Shown in pieces: positions 12,560 through 24,932 of a DNA stretch of 64,000 nucleotides. This DNA comes from Drosophila persimilis. Taxonomy: Eukaryota > Arthropoda > Insecta > Diptera > Drosophilidae. The notes under the pieces were generated by a model, which was not told the origin of the DNA, did not search any database, and saw only the letters and a program-made list of their open reading frames with translations. The stretch spans positions 15,066,001 through 15,130,000 of the forward strand of contig NW_020825289.1 in assembly GCF_003286085.1 (NCBI RefSeq), given 5' to 3'. How positions within the stretch are numbered: position 1 is the first letter of the stretch; the number at the start of each line of letters is the position of its first letter. Position numbers and translations under genes: made by a program.

Positions 12560-13875
12560 TATTTTCACCTGCGAAAATACAGCTTGCCAATGGTTTTCGA
12601 ATATACTCGAAAAATATTGTATGGGCTCCAAGGTATTACCTCTCCCAAGTAGCAATTCAGTTTTCATTCAACAGAGATCCTTCATATGTCTTTCAGGTAT
12701 ATCGTGCACCATTTACTTCCATGCCACAAACATTTTCATTCAATTCGATTCAAACCATTACATTTTTTAATAATTTTACCCAACTGAGGAAAATAGCACC
12801 ATCCATAGGAAAGGTTTCGGTTTCGGAAAACCAAAACTACGTTTCCCTGTGTATCTAAATTATTTGAAAACATAAGTGGAAGCCTAAAACACAAAACTTT
12901 TCAAAGTTTTGGATTTATGTTTTTTTTTTTTTTTTTCTGTTTTTTGTTGCTCAAAAAGGTTTTGTGTTTCCGCTCTGTCTGGGTCGAAAACTTTATTAAT
13001 AAAGTGCATAAATTGTGAGCATCAGACTCGTATAATACAAAACATGTCCAACAAAAGAGGTCGGAGGGGAGGGAATGATTTGGCGGCCTTAGCGTGTTAA
13101 AGGGGGTGGCAGCGACTTCTTCAGCGACTTGGGTACTTCGTTCTGAGAACGGCAAGTGCTTATTACCAAAGAAGTTCCGCCTGCAGGCATTGCATAATTG
13201 CATTATGCGAGATAACCCCCCTCCCACTCCCCTCTCCGCCCAATGCCCCCACTAAGCTGCACTCTCTCTCTCTCTCTCTTCCCCTGTTCTTTTGCAACTG
13301 CGAGGCAGCCATGTGTGAATGCACCTCCGAGAATAACCGAAAAACTTTGCTATCGCTATCAGTCGTAGCATAAGAGAGCTAGAGCCTGGGGGTTGGGGGT
13401 GGGGGTGGCAGGTAGGGAAAGATGGAGATGGGAAAAACAAACACAGCCTTCAATTACCAAATGCTGATGAAAAGCTACAGCTAAGCTCAAAAGAAAAGCA
13501 AGGAAAAGCCAGGTGTACGAGTATTCCCATTGTTCGATGGTAGAGTAATACATATCCCGCTCATGCATAATTTCCGTTGCGAAGGATATCCAGCGTTCTC
13601 GAACGAGGCCGCTGCGACAGAGCCTTCATCATCATCATCGGCCATAAGCTGGGGGACCGCGTAGGGGCATCGCGTAGGGCGTAGGCAAGCAAAACAAACC
13701 GAAATTGAGGAGAGCTTTCACTCGGTCTCAATGCCAGCGTGCAACACGTGACGACACACCACGCGAACTGAGTTCCACTCAAAGCCTTGGGAGCCAACAG
13801 CAGCCAAGGATGCGTCCAACATGTTGCTTCCCTTGCGGATGATGCTGCTGCTGTCGCTCTGCTTCTGCCACTGCC

Positions 13876-13907
<32 letters not shown>

Positions 13908-14120
13908 CTCTGTCTCGTGACTTGCGCGAACGAGTGAAACGAGCACGAGACCAAGCCCAAGCCCCCGCCGATGCTTGGCGAAAGCCGAACGAGTGCCAAG
14001 GACTTCGGGGGCAACAAAAGCAACAGCAACAGCAACAGAACGAGCGCCACGAGCTGATAAAGCAGCGGCCTCCGGTTGGCTTCAGCCCCAGCCGGAGCTT
14101 CGCTTCTCCGGCGGACGCGT
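12560..14120. other. Intronic DNA, no gene seen; simple repeats
   Basis: No supported gene. It includes a poly-T tract near 12920-12938, a (CT)n run at about 13261-13280, a G-run cluster at about 13387-13418, and (CTG)n at about 13878-13906. The (CTG)n run reads as poly-Leu or poly-Gln in open frames that have no other protein-like character. Confidence 0.55.
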
Positions 14121-14131
14121 CCGTGCCTCGG

Positions 14132-14166
14132 TCAGTTGAACATTTTCCATGCTGTGATCAAGTTGT
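14132..14166 (+). promoter_or_regulatory. Possible Inr + DPE core promoter
   Basis: TCAGTTG at 14132-14138 matches the Drosophila initiator, taking A at 14134 as +1. AGTTGT at 14161-14166 falls at +28 to +33 and matches the downstream promoter element consensus. There is no TATA box, as usual for DPE promoters. An A-rich, UTR-like stretch follows from 14688. It could serve an alternative transcript of gene A, the first exon of gene B, or a non-coding RNA. Confidence 0.4.
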
Positions 14167-14300
14167 CTTTTCCTCTGAGCGCCAAGCGCCGTGCACGCCT
14201 TGGACTTGGAACTATATCGGGAAATCGGGAAAACGGGATTGAACGAATTTCAACAGAATCCAACAGTAGCTAAAAGTTTAGTGTGTGTTTGAGTGGGTGT

Positions 14301-14350
14301 ATGCGGGTGTGTGCGGGTGTGTGCGGGTGTGTGCGGGTGTGTGCGGGTGT
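14301..14350 (+). repeat. 10-bp tandem repeat (GTGCGGGTGT-like)
   Basis: About five consecutive near-identical 10-mers. A GGTCT-type pentamer run follows at about 14428-14450, and a similar GGTCT run recurs at about 16722-16742. Confidence 0.8.
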
Positions 14351-14687
14351 CCCGTTGTCCGTGTGGCAAGTCTAATGGACAGCAAAATTGTCGCAACAAA
14401 GGCGTGGCAGTTAGGTAGAGGGTGCGGTCTGGTCTGGTCTGGTCTGGTCTGTCTTCCACATGCACTTGTTGTGCGTCCTGTACTTGCAGTGGCAGCAACT
14501 GCAGCAGCAGTACCACTAACAGCAAGAGAGGCAGCATTCGTCTGCCAGTTGCTGCCACAGATGGGTGCAAAGTTCCGCTTTCCGCTTGCCACTTGCCCAG
14601 TGCCACTTTCGTTACTTAATTGGTTTTCAATGTTCGGTGCGTGTGATTAAAAGTGCTTTGTTCATTATTCAATATCCAAATTACAGC

Positions 14688-15480
14688 AGAATCCCCGCAA
14701 AAACTATGAAATAAATAAATTATAGAATACCACAAAAACAAACAAAAAAAATTGTGAAACGACGGACTGACTTACATGCATTTTATTAGTAAATAAAAAA
14801 AACCAACAAACCGAAAATCAATACAATTGAAAAACACCAAGAAGCACCGAAAAAATAGAGGCCTCCACAAACATTTTCGCAACTCAAATGAAAAATAAAC
14901 GAGAACAAAACGGTTTCGCCTCCCGCCAGCACAAAAAAAAAACAGAACAGAAGTGGAGATGAATAATAAAATACAACAAAAATAATCCAACAAAAGAAAT
15001 TAAAATGAAAATGAAAATTAGAGCGGAAATCCAATGGGGCAGGAATAATTAAAACAGAGAACAGAAACCAGAAACAGAGACCAGAGCAGCGCAACAATTT
15101 CCTACCGCAAATCGAATCAGTCGTTATCAGATAACTGTAAACCGAACTAAAGCCAATCGAAATCCAATCGCAAATTCAATTACCAAAAAACAGAGGAGCA
15201 AAAAGAGGAAGAGATCGCCCCGCAGCCCCCCTAAAAAGGAGGGAGAAATGAAGTCAACGAAGGCAACCCCTAAGCCCGCCATGGAGCCGAAAATTGTAAT
15301 GTACCCAAAACGAAAACCAATGAAGAGCACAACTCAACTCAACACAACACAACAAAATAATTGAATCCATATTAAACATTTTAAGACCACACACACTCCT
15401 GCACAGACACATGGGAAAACCCAAACTCATGCGACATTGCAACAAGAAAATACAAGAAAATACAAAAAAATAGCCCAATC
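14688..15480 (+). other. A-rich UTR-like tract with a 38-codon small ORF
   Basis: The tract follows an acceptor-like sequence (CCAAATTACAG ending 14687) and is rich in AAAC/GAAA/ACAAA words, as Drosophila 5'UTRs often are. Within it, 15248-15364 reads ATG to TGA as a 38-aa basic peptide beginning MKSTKATPKP, with A-rich sequence before the ATG. The composition is low-complexity, and nothing shows that it is translated. It may be an untranslated first exon of gene B, of a gene A isoform, or a non-coding RNA. Confidence 0.3.
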
Positions 15481-18400
15481 ATTCCCATTTCCCAGTCCCA
15501 GTCTTAGTCTCAGCTTCAGTCGCCGAGTTTCCCATTACCATTTTCCTCCGAAGAGCACCAGAGGAGAACCGTATTGAAGAAAAGTCATTTTTCAAAATAT
15601 TCATTGCTTTCATTCTGCTTTCTTTATTGTCCTGCGTTTCGCTTCTAAACAATTTGACAATGTCTGACTTCACCCCCTCGCCCCCCCACCCGAAAACGCA
15701 CAATGTCATTTGTAATTTCCATATCATCAGCATTCAGATAAAGCACTCTACATCGGCGTGGACCCTATATACCGTATGTATATCTATTTACCTATTATAT
15801 GTACTACACGAACTTCCCTTTGTTTTTATGCCACTCTCTACGTATTTGTTCTATCATTGCTGTGCATCTCTTGACGACGCCAAAGAAGCATCGAACTGAG
15901 TCGAGTCCGTGTCAAGACCCAGTCTGTCAATTATAAACTTCAAATCAAATTATATATGTACATATCTGCTGTTACACATAATCTGCTTAGGCAGGGGGGA
16001 AACGCACTTTACACATTGGTAATTTTTAATGGCTTTAAATTAATGGCTCGAAATAGTCGCGCTCTCATTCCAAATGAGCTATTAATTAATTCTGCATAAA
16101 GTAATTGCAATTTGAGGTAGCCTGCGGCGGTAGCGAAAATTCGAATTTGTGAAAATGATGTGGTAATTATTTTTAGTGTCATTTATCACTGGGACATCAC
16201 TGGGGAATGCCCTTGGGGTTTGGGGAAATTATTGACTTGAAATTCATCTGAAATGTTTGGCTGCTCGTTAAAAGTTCTCGGATCCGAACAAACCAATGCA
16301 TTCTTCTATCATTAGTATGCTGAATTTATTTCTGAGTTTCCCCTGAATTTTCCAACCATTTATATGCATTTTCTACAATTAGTTTGAAGTTTATTTCGAA
16401 CTTTTTCGGAAACAAGTGAACAGTAGGGAAATCTGAAGAGTGTTCTCAGTAATTTGTTCGCTTAAATTTCGTTGGATGCGACTTTTGGGATATGTAAAGT
16501 ACTCCAACTGATTGTTATCTTAGGTATTTGCCTTACAAAAACCCGATCAAAATGGCAGCAAATGAAGCCAAAGCTACAGCCAAAGTCGATGCCACGTCCT
16601 CTGCCTTCCCCGTCCATAAGTATGCCATATAATTTGCATAAGTGCTTGTCATGCATGTGGCATCCATGGATGTGGTCGCCTCAAGGGACTGCGCGTCTGC
16701 GACTGTAAGGGAGACTCCGTGGTCTGGTCTGGTCTGGTCTGGAGACCACTGCATGCTGTGGTTCAAGTGGGTCACACGAAGTGCCATAAAAATGGGTAGA
16801 ACCAGGGACACGGACACACTCGTAAATCAGAAGAGCAGAGAGGGCCAGAGGGATAGCTAACCAATAGAGTTAACCATTTTGTGGGTGGTCGCGGGTGAGT
16901 GGAGGAAAAACAAGTCAATTTGGAAGCTGGCCAAATCGCTAGCAATTATGTGGCGAAAGCACACAAAACACTCGTTCCAAATGAGTAATATCCAAATCTG
17001 TTTATTCCGTGTCACGTCATAACGATGGACCACAGACCCGAATGCGCGCCATTCCATTCGAAATGCAGTTTCGGTGGCTTACCTAACCTCCAATTAAAAT
17101 GGCTTAAAGTGCATAAACAAGCCATGGCCGAGTTTAAACCTAATGATAGCTTTTTAATTAGTAGTACGGTCCACGCCCACACCCACACCCGACTGCCAAA
17201 GTTGTTGCCAAAGTGTTGTGGAGTTACGAGGGCTTTGGCTTAGTTTTATTCCTGTTTCAGTCGCTGTTTTAGTGGCAGTCACGTTTCATTGTTTGCCTAC
17301 CCCTCCGTGTTAGTTTGTGCGTGTGTGTGTGTGTGTATGGCAGTGTATTAATTAATGCATAGAAATGTTTATTTAAGCATATTTTAAAAATTAATTAATG
17401 TAATTTCTATTAAAACTCGTTTACTGCCAGCCAGCCAGCCAGCCAGCCAGCCATCTTCTCTTTGTGCTCTCTGCTTTAACCTCTTAAACAGCCACACAAT
17501 TTTAATTAGAAAAGTTTGAGGCCAGACCACGCCTATACGCCCATACGCCTATCCGTCCTGTATGCTTACCCGAAAAATATTCTACACCCACATTGGGCTC
17601 CTCCACCTTTAGCGGGACACTTTTCGTTGCCTACTTTTTAGGGCTCGGGCCTCAGGTGCAAAAATCGTGACTGCTTTGAATTTCAATTAGTAATTGCATA
17701 AATGTTTGCCAACTATCCAACTGCCCCGGAGCGGGAGCGTGAGCGGGAGTGATGTCTGGCACGCTGTCCCTACAAGATCTTTTTGTTCGATTATTAGGCA
17801 TACACCCTGCGGGGCAGCTGCGAAATCGCTGACCAAACATTCCACCCACAGAAGCGAGTGCAGCAGCCAGCAGCTGTAGGACTGGCAGCACTTTTTTCGT
17901 GTTTCTGTGGTGACCCCGCAGACCGCCCTCTGTCACGCCCACGCCCACGCCCGCGCCCGCGCCCGCATCCACACCCACGATGGAATTGATGGAATTATTG
18001 TGTGCTCAACGAACCGCAAACATAATCTGAGCTGGCTGCCGCTGCCATTGCTGCCATTGCCGTTGCTGCCGTGTTTTGTTCCTTCCCATTTTTAATACAC
18101 ATAAAATGATGTTGCTTTGCTGCTACACGTACTATTTTCAACTTGTGCGCACTTTTATCTCGGCCACAATTTGAGGCAAAGTTGTTTGCTGCCACGGTCG
18201 TGGCAGGCAGCTTAATGCTCGATATTCTGTTTACGCTGCAGGTGTATAACGGCATCCCCGCCTGGCTTTTGCAGTTATTAATTGTCGGTCATCTGTTTTT
18301 CGGCCACTGCCAGAGATGCTGGCCATAGGTCGCCCCGCCCCGCCACCTTCCACGCTGCCGAGTAATAAATCAAAGGCCAGAGACAAAAATTAATTATGCC

Positions 18401-19134
18401 AACAAAAGCTGGGCCGCAATTTGTTATAGAAGCTAAGGAGCCATCCACCTCCGACCGCATACAATTTGTCGTCTTCTCGGACTTTTGTTGCATGTGGAAA
18501 TTTTCGAGTTGCAAAATGTAATAAAAGAAATTCCTGGCTGCCAACTTGAACTCCAACTGTAGCCGAATCTCGGCAGTTCCAAACGGCACATTCCACAGGC
18601 TGAAGAACGGTGGAAGGCTGGGGGGTCGCATTCCAAGAGACTAACAGCACCTGAGCAGGATTCAGAGCAGAAGCTATAGCTAGGGCTGGGGCTTGGGCTG
18701 GATTTGGAGCTGGAGCTGGAGCCGTAGCCTGTATCGCATCCCTGTCTGAGCCAAAGGACTGCGGGGCTAATGGCTGGGAATGGTGCACATAGTTCAGGCA
18801 GCTATTTTTCAACAACTTGTTCTCCTTCTGAATGTTGCCAGTGATGTTGTTGCTGCTGCTCTTGCTGCTGTTGCATATTTCCAGTTAACAAATTCCGGCT
18901 TCAGCTACGGGGCACCGAACACATGCATGGGCACGTTTTGTGTGTTGCTCGTATGGAATTCGCTCATGAATTTCAATTTCCCCTGCTCGTAGGAGCCTCA
19001 GTATATGGCAAGTGGCAGGTGTAACGGTCGGTCGTTTCGGTGTGAGGATTTGCCAAAAAACTTTCAAATGGCAGCAAATTAGTGTCGTATTTTGAGTGCT
19101 TTTGAGACTAAATGGAGAGTGCAGCCGCATCCCT
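15481..19134. other. Intronic DNA without a supported gene
   Basis: No protein-like frame. It contains a (CCAG)n tetranucleotide run at about 17427-17452, a (GT)n run near 17320-17335 and C-rich CGCCCA repeats near 17938-17965. The 19081-19134 part is the immediate 3' flank of Or45a. Confidence 0.55.
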
Positions 19135-20348
19135 TTATCGCTCGAATGTCCGCAGCAGGGCCAGAAACGAGCCCGTCGTCCTTGTTACCTGTCAAATAAA
19201 TATAAACCGCACAATTAAGTCCACCAATCCATAGGACAGCCAAAGGGCACACCCACCCAGAGGAGCAGCGGCAGATCCACATCGAACATGTAGCCAAACA
19301 CTTTGGCTGGCCTTTGGGCCCGCATGATCATCATCTGCCAGAGGCGACGCCTGGCCGGGGGCATCTGCGACCAGTCGCAGCCGGAGTAGACGGCCAGGGC
19401 CACGCCGGAGCTCTGCTGCTTAAGGTACTCCCCGCCGTAGCAGTAGGAGCTCAGCTGGATGAACACTGTCACCAGGAAGGCAGCGCGGAAGGGCACCTGG
19501 GAGCTCCAGCCGCTGCGGGTGAAGCGGAACGCCAGCATGCAGAGCTGCAGGTAGCTGAGCATGTACTGCACGAACACGATCTCCGCGAAGATGGCGCTCA
19601 GCTCTCGGGCCAGTTCCAGGGCCAGGCGGTGGCGTCGAATGCACTCGGCCAGGTGGCTGTCACTGTCCACCGCCTGCTGCCGTTCCTTGTCTGCCAGGAG
19701 CAGCTTCAGCAGCTGGAACTGCGCCACCACGTTGTGCACCAGCCAGGAGAAGAGCGTATCGGCTACTATGGCCAGCCACACGGCGGCTGCCACGCCCAGC
19801 ACGCCCCAAGCGTAGATGGGCCAATAGAAGCGGGCCTGCCGCTCGTCCAGCCAAAAGTTGAACTCCATGGGCGTGGTCGGCCGGAAGACGCCCTCGGTTA
19901 GGTAGGCAATCAGGCCGTTCAGCATGGGGGCTATCATAGAGGCAACAGTCACCGCGTAAGCGGCATTCCTGAACGCTCTCGATACATACATGTCCAATCG
20001 GTTCTCCCGGAGGATCTTCTCCCGCTGCTGGGGGCTGGCACAGGCCTCCCGGTTGAGCCCGTGCAGGCGATGCACCAAGGCGCCGATGCGGCGCCGCTTC
20101 ACGATGAAGGCCAGGAACTTGAGGGTGCAGAGGGATCCCTGCATGAAGACGGCCAGGTTGTCGGTGAGCCGGGTAAGATCGCTGAGATCCTGCAGGCCAT
20201 AGACGATCATCGGCCAGTTGTGCGAGACCAGGGACAGGATGAGGAGCCCAGCCCACAGGGGCCGTCTCATGTGAAGGCGCTGTGTGCTGGGGTCGAACCC
20301 GACGATTTCCAGGGCACGCCGCTGTATCGAGAAGTAGCTGTCATCCAT
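19135..20348 (-). CDS. Or45a: Odorant receptor Or45a
   Basis: Seven-transmembrane insect odorant receptor, a ligand-binding subunit that works with Orco in sensory-neuron dendrites. Exon 1 is 20348-19257 and exon 2 is 19188-19135, with a 68-nt intron (donor GTGGGT at 19256, acceptor TTTGACAG). The product is 381 aa. The C-terminus reads ...MRAQRPAKVFGYMFDVDLPLLLW|VTRTTGSFLALLRTFER, the conserved OR tail, split by the usual late intron. The N-terminus MDDSYFSIQRRALEIVGFDP matches the known start of D. melanogaster Or45a, so I chose the ATG at 20348. An in-frame ATG at 20375 would add nine residues; the frame open further upstream, to 20396, has no earlier ATG. The gene lies antisense inside intron 6 of gene A. 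Identity rests on recalled similarity to Or45a along the whole length; in D. melanogaster it is a larval receptor. No frameshift or internal stop is present. Confidence 0.93.
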
Positions 20349-20403
20349 GTCCGCAGGCAACTGAATCTGAGCCATGACTTGGAGCTCAGTTTCCACAAGG
20401 AGC

Positions 20404-20415
20404 TATATATATATA
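20404..20415 (-). promoter_or_regulatory. TATA-like run upstream of Or45a
   Basis: TATATATATATA lies 56 bp upstream of the ATG at 20348. A start site about 30 bp downstream would fall near 20375-20385. That would place the upper ATG at or before the RNA 5' end and favour 20348. It may equally be plain AT repeat. Confidence 0.25.
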
Positions 20416-23400
20416 CACACAGGACGGGGATAGGGGATGGTCGATGGGGTATGGAGTGGACGGCTAAGTGGATGTCGTTGCCGCCCATGAAATTGTGGCT
20501 GAAATATTTATGCTCTCCGTTAACAGGCTACGTGATACGGTTACCCCAACACAGAAGACAAGGAAGTCGGAGTAGGAGTAAGAGTAGAACTAGGGGTAGG
20601 GGCAGCAGGAGTCAGAGATCATGGGGCCACATAGCTGCCATGGGTGTGGCATTGTTTTGATTGGAATTTCCAATTTCACACAATAATAGTTTGTTGATTT
20701 GTGGGCCGGGCCGTAAATATATCGTATTATTAAATAAATACCATGCCTCGAGGACGTGGGCCGTCCAACTATTTTCTTATGCACGGCAGATGTTTTTTTT
20801 TTAAATTAACATATAGAAAACGCATAACTCGGTACTCTTATCCCCGATCCAGGGACATTTCATTTAAATATTTCTCGACACCCACCAAATTGTATCTGCC
20901 AGAGGGGGTATTTAGCAAATAATCATAAATCTATATGCGCTTGTTTATTTATGTGGATAGGAATGATATGGCATCCTGTGTGAACGGGTTAAAAAGCGTT
21001 AATATTTATTTTGTGGCACGCTTCCGGTTTCATATTTTTCCAAAATATTTTCACCACTTCTGATGATAAAAATATACTCAATTTCAATCAAATGTTGTGT
21101 ACTCTTTGCCGGAAAAAGCGGTTTCAAAATGGCTTTTAATTCCCCCACACTTCTTTCCCCCTGTACTCCCTTTATTTGCGGCTAATTCCGTGATGGGCTT
21201 ATTTTCTCACCCCCCCCTGGAAGGATGGTTGAATTTTTAGCGTGAAATCAACAAGTAAATCGAGTTTTAAAATATCCCTCGCTTTCAGAAATTCCTCGAC
21301 CCCGACCAAATTGAGGGAAATTGCCATTTTCCAAAGGGATCGTATAGCTCCCTCCACATTTTCTTTTGGTTATTTTCGGGGTTCTTTATTTTTTGGGTCA
21401 CCCGCTTAATGTCACCTCAAATGCTTTCAATTAATCTCGGGGACCCGGTCTGGCCCGTCATTTGCATGATGGTCCTGGTTGCTGTGTCCCCTGACAGCTT
21501 TACTGATTTGTATGATTCGTTGGTGGAGTGGCAGCAGCGGTCGTGGCAGGTCAACCGCTGCAGGCGCTTTGCGGCAGACAAAGTTATGCAACATTATTTA
21601 GAGTAAGGCAGCCACCGCAGGGCACTTCAGTTAAAGGGAGAGAGAGAGAAAGAGGGGAAGATAAATGTATTATACAATTTATTAACTTGTTGTATTTGCA
21701 AATCCAATTTCATTCAGTTTAAAGCCAGCACTGCAGTTAGAGGTCCTCATGTGTGCAGTGCGGCATCAGCATCGGTATATAAAATTGATATTTTATGCAA
21801 AATATTTACCCAAAAGCCACAAAGCCAGGGGCGTGGCCAAGAGGGGGAGGGGCACAAGGCAGAGCAGAGCAGACACCCACAGCAGCTGCTCTTCGATAAT
21901 TTTGACAGCGGTCGACCAATTCGAGGCGTGCCGCGGCAGCCACATCTCTGCTTTTGGTATGTTAAGCTTCTCACCCACCCACCCACAATCTCTCTTTCGC
22001 TCACTCTCTCTTTCTCTCTTTCTCCTTTCCTTGCTTTCCCTTCTCCCATCTTTCCCACCCCCGCTGCTGAGGTTTGTAAGTCGTTTTGGGGCTTTGTTTA
22101 TTTCATTGCTGATACTGTTGCTGCCTTCTGCCACTGCCACTCCCCTCTCTTGCTGCCACATTCCAAGCGTCTCCCTTCCTTTATCTCTGGTTTCTGGTTT
22201 CAGCCGGGGGAACGGGATGCAGGTGCGTGTGGCACTGCTCTCTCTCTCTTTTGTCTGTCACCCTTTTTTTTTTACATTTTTTATGTGCCTGCGGCAAGCC
22301 GTAAAAAGCATCTTCCGAATGGAGTGGCATGCCAGGCTTAGCCAGTTTACCGTTTTTCGCTGCTCTGAGCCGTCGCATCTACCGTTTAAGGAACTACCAA
22401 CATATTTCTCATGATGTTGCCTCATTTGTTGCCGCTCCACGGGCGACCAAGGGGGAGACAGGGCGTAGAACGGAGTTATCAGTTTTCCTTTTTGGGTAGT
22501 CGAAACAACGAAGGAAGAAGGGTACTCCACAGTGCGTGTGTGTGTGTGTGGAATATACTCTAAGTACTGCCAATTTGTTGGCCATTTTACATGGCCAAAA
22601 CAGCCATAGGAGTGCGAAGGGAGAGTGCCATAGAGAGCAGATAGCAGATAGTAAGACATCTACTTGGTGTTCCACATGAATGAAGCTGGCAGCCAGCCTC
22701 AGGGAATGCAAACCAATCCGCCCGCCCTCTTTCACCTGCAGACGGAGGAGTGGGATGTGTGGTATAGAAAAAGAGCATCCTTCAATAAAAAATTAATAGG
22801 AAAACATTCAATGAGCGTGGCACAAAGTCGCCAAAGGGGCGCCCTGGCAGCAGTTAGCCTCCAATCGCATCGCTTTGTGTGCTCGACTGCAGGCAGCAGG
22901 CAGCAGGCAGCAAGCAGCCCCTCTTTCTGATGAACCGTCCATACCCCGGCAATACGGGTATCGGCATGGATCCCCATCGCCTCCAGCCACCTGTCTCTGT
23001 GCTCGGAAATCACAGGTAATGTGGTTTTACGAGCACTGAGAGACAGGTATCGGTGTTCCCACTCCCCACATCCACATCCACATCTCATACACCCATTCCC
23101 ACCGCCACTTCCACCCCCTTTGCTCCACTGATAACTGCAGGCAGCCCCAACTTGGTCGTGTGCCTGTGCCTGGCCGCACACAAAGGCGTATAAAGCATGC
23201 TAATAAAAACATATACTATGGCATGTCCATGTCCTGTGCCCCTCTGTGTCTCGCCCTCTCTTCTGCATGTGTGTGTGTGTTATGTAAGCGGATGTGCAAC
23301 ACTTTTTTTTCGTATTCCTGGAAGCCCCGGCAGCCAGCCGTTGATTATACTAAACTTGTTTACTTATGCCGCTCGTGTATACTGTAGACACACACACACA

Positions 23401-23512
23401 TACAGCACTATGGGGTATCTGTGTGTGTGTGTATGTAAAAAGTGCAAACTACAGCATAACCCAGACTCTCGTCTGCCAGTATAAATTTCGACTTATCCAC
23501 GCGAGAGCGCTA

Positions 23513-23543
<31 letters not shown>

Positions 23544-24883
23544 GCAAGAGGATGGCAAACATGGTCACAGAGAGGGGTAGTGCGGCATTTGGGGGTGCTG
23601 GTGGCAGTGTGGATGCGCCATGTGGCACAGTGTGATGAATGGTGCCAGAAAATTTGATGATACACGATTAACATAATGATTTGCATGTGCTTAGCGTGTC
23701 CTTGCGCATTAAAGATCTTGTAAATTGTCAGACAAAAAAAAAATTCCGCATTACTAAACTGAAATCTTAGTGAGTGAGACGAAGGGCTAGGCCATGAAGG
23801 TAAAGGGTGTGCCCGATATGCCAAGCGGCTCTTAAAGAAGGGCAGCGGATAATCTAGATATCGAAGATTTAATCAGCATGCTTAGCTAGTCTTAAGTACT
23901 TTTGTTCCAAACTAATTTACTTATCCTCTATTCTACCACATTAAATATGGGTTAGAAGTAGAAGTAGAAGTATCATCCATAGGAAAATAAGGCCTATTTT
24001 TGGGAAGCTATATCTGAATTGCATACAATTAAATGATGATATAACCAAATGATAGCACATGTCAACTCTGTATAGTTTTCTTTATAAAAATCGTTAAATT
24101 TAAATTTTAAATTGATTTTCCTGCATGCCAGCCAATGAAAAGGAATATTTTTCTAAAGCCAAAAAGCATGCTCTTCAAAATCTCGACAATTTGTGATGTG
24201 ATTTAAATACCTGTACAGTGTGTAAGGGACCGAACGATCTCCAGGGGAAAGCTCTAATATTTCGTTTGAAGGTTTTGTGCCCCGTCTCGCCCCGCCCGCT
24301 CTGCTCCACCATCGTGTCCCCCTGAAATACTCACGACTTTTTTTGTTAACAATTTCATCTATAGAATTTTGTGCATGAACAGACAGAAGAGAACATGTGC
24401 ACACAGCACACACTTTGCTGGAGCCGAAATTAATTTCCACCAGAGCAAGTATGAAAAGTCCGAGCACCAATCACTAGAATCTTACATATATGTACATGCA
24501 CCTGTACTCGTAGATGCATTGATGGTCGATTGCCACCCGATGGACGGGACAGGGGATTGTGCGGCAAGTGTGGCCATAAATAAATAACGAAAAAATCGAG
24601 CATATACCAGAGGTATTCAACTGTGGCAGCAACAGAAGTAAAACTTCACAAATGCACACACATTGGGAGGGATAGAGCGAAACGGATAAATGGAGGAACG
24701 AAGGAACGAAGGAAAAGTTGCAATTGAATGAGCGAAAAGTTCCCAGACGAAATCCAGCAGAATTGATTGCTTATTTGCTTAAAGCTTTTCCCCAGCAGCG
24801 AGACAAATCTCAGGGGGTTGGATATACATATCCTCTAGCGTATAAGTATGCACAAATATGTGGTAATTGACTGCCTGCCACAC

Positions 24884-24886
<3 letters not shown>

Positions 24887-24926
<40 letters not shown>
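24887..24926 (+). repeat. (AG)20 microsatellite
   Basis: An uninterrupted AG dinucleotide run of 40 bp. GAGAG is the GAGA-factor (Trl) motif, so the tract could bind it, but length polymorphism alone can explain such a run. Confidence 0.9.

Positions 24927-24932
<6 letters not shown>

Noticed and set aside
17427..17452. Regular short repeats that could suggest an array
   Set aside because: A plain (CCAG)n microsatellite; no spacers, so not CRISPR-like, and the organism is a eukaryote.
19314..19901. 195-aa plus-strand open frame
   Set aside because: It is antisense to exon 1 of Or45a and has no independent support.
21749..22414. 221-aa plus-strand open frame
   Set aside because: Driven by CT-rich simple sequence; poly-Ser/Leu only, with no promoter or splice context.
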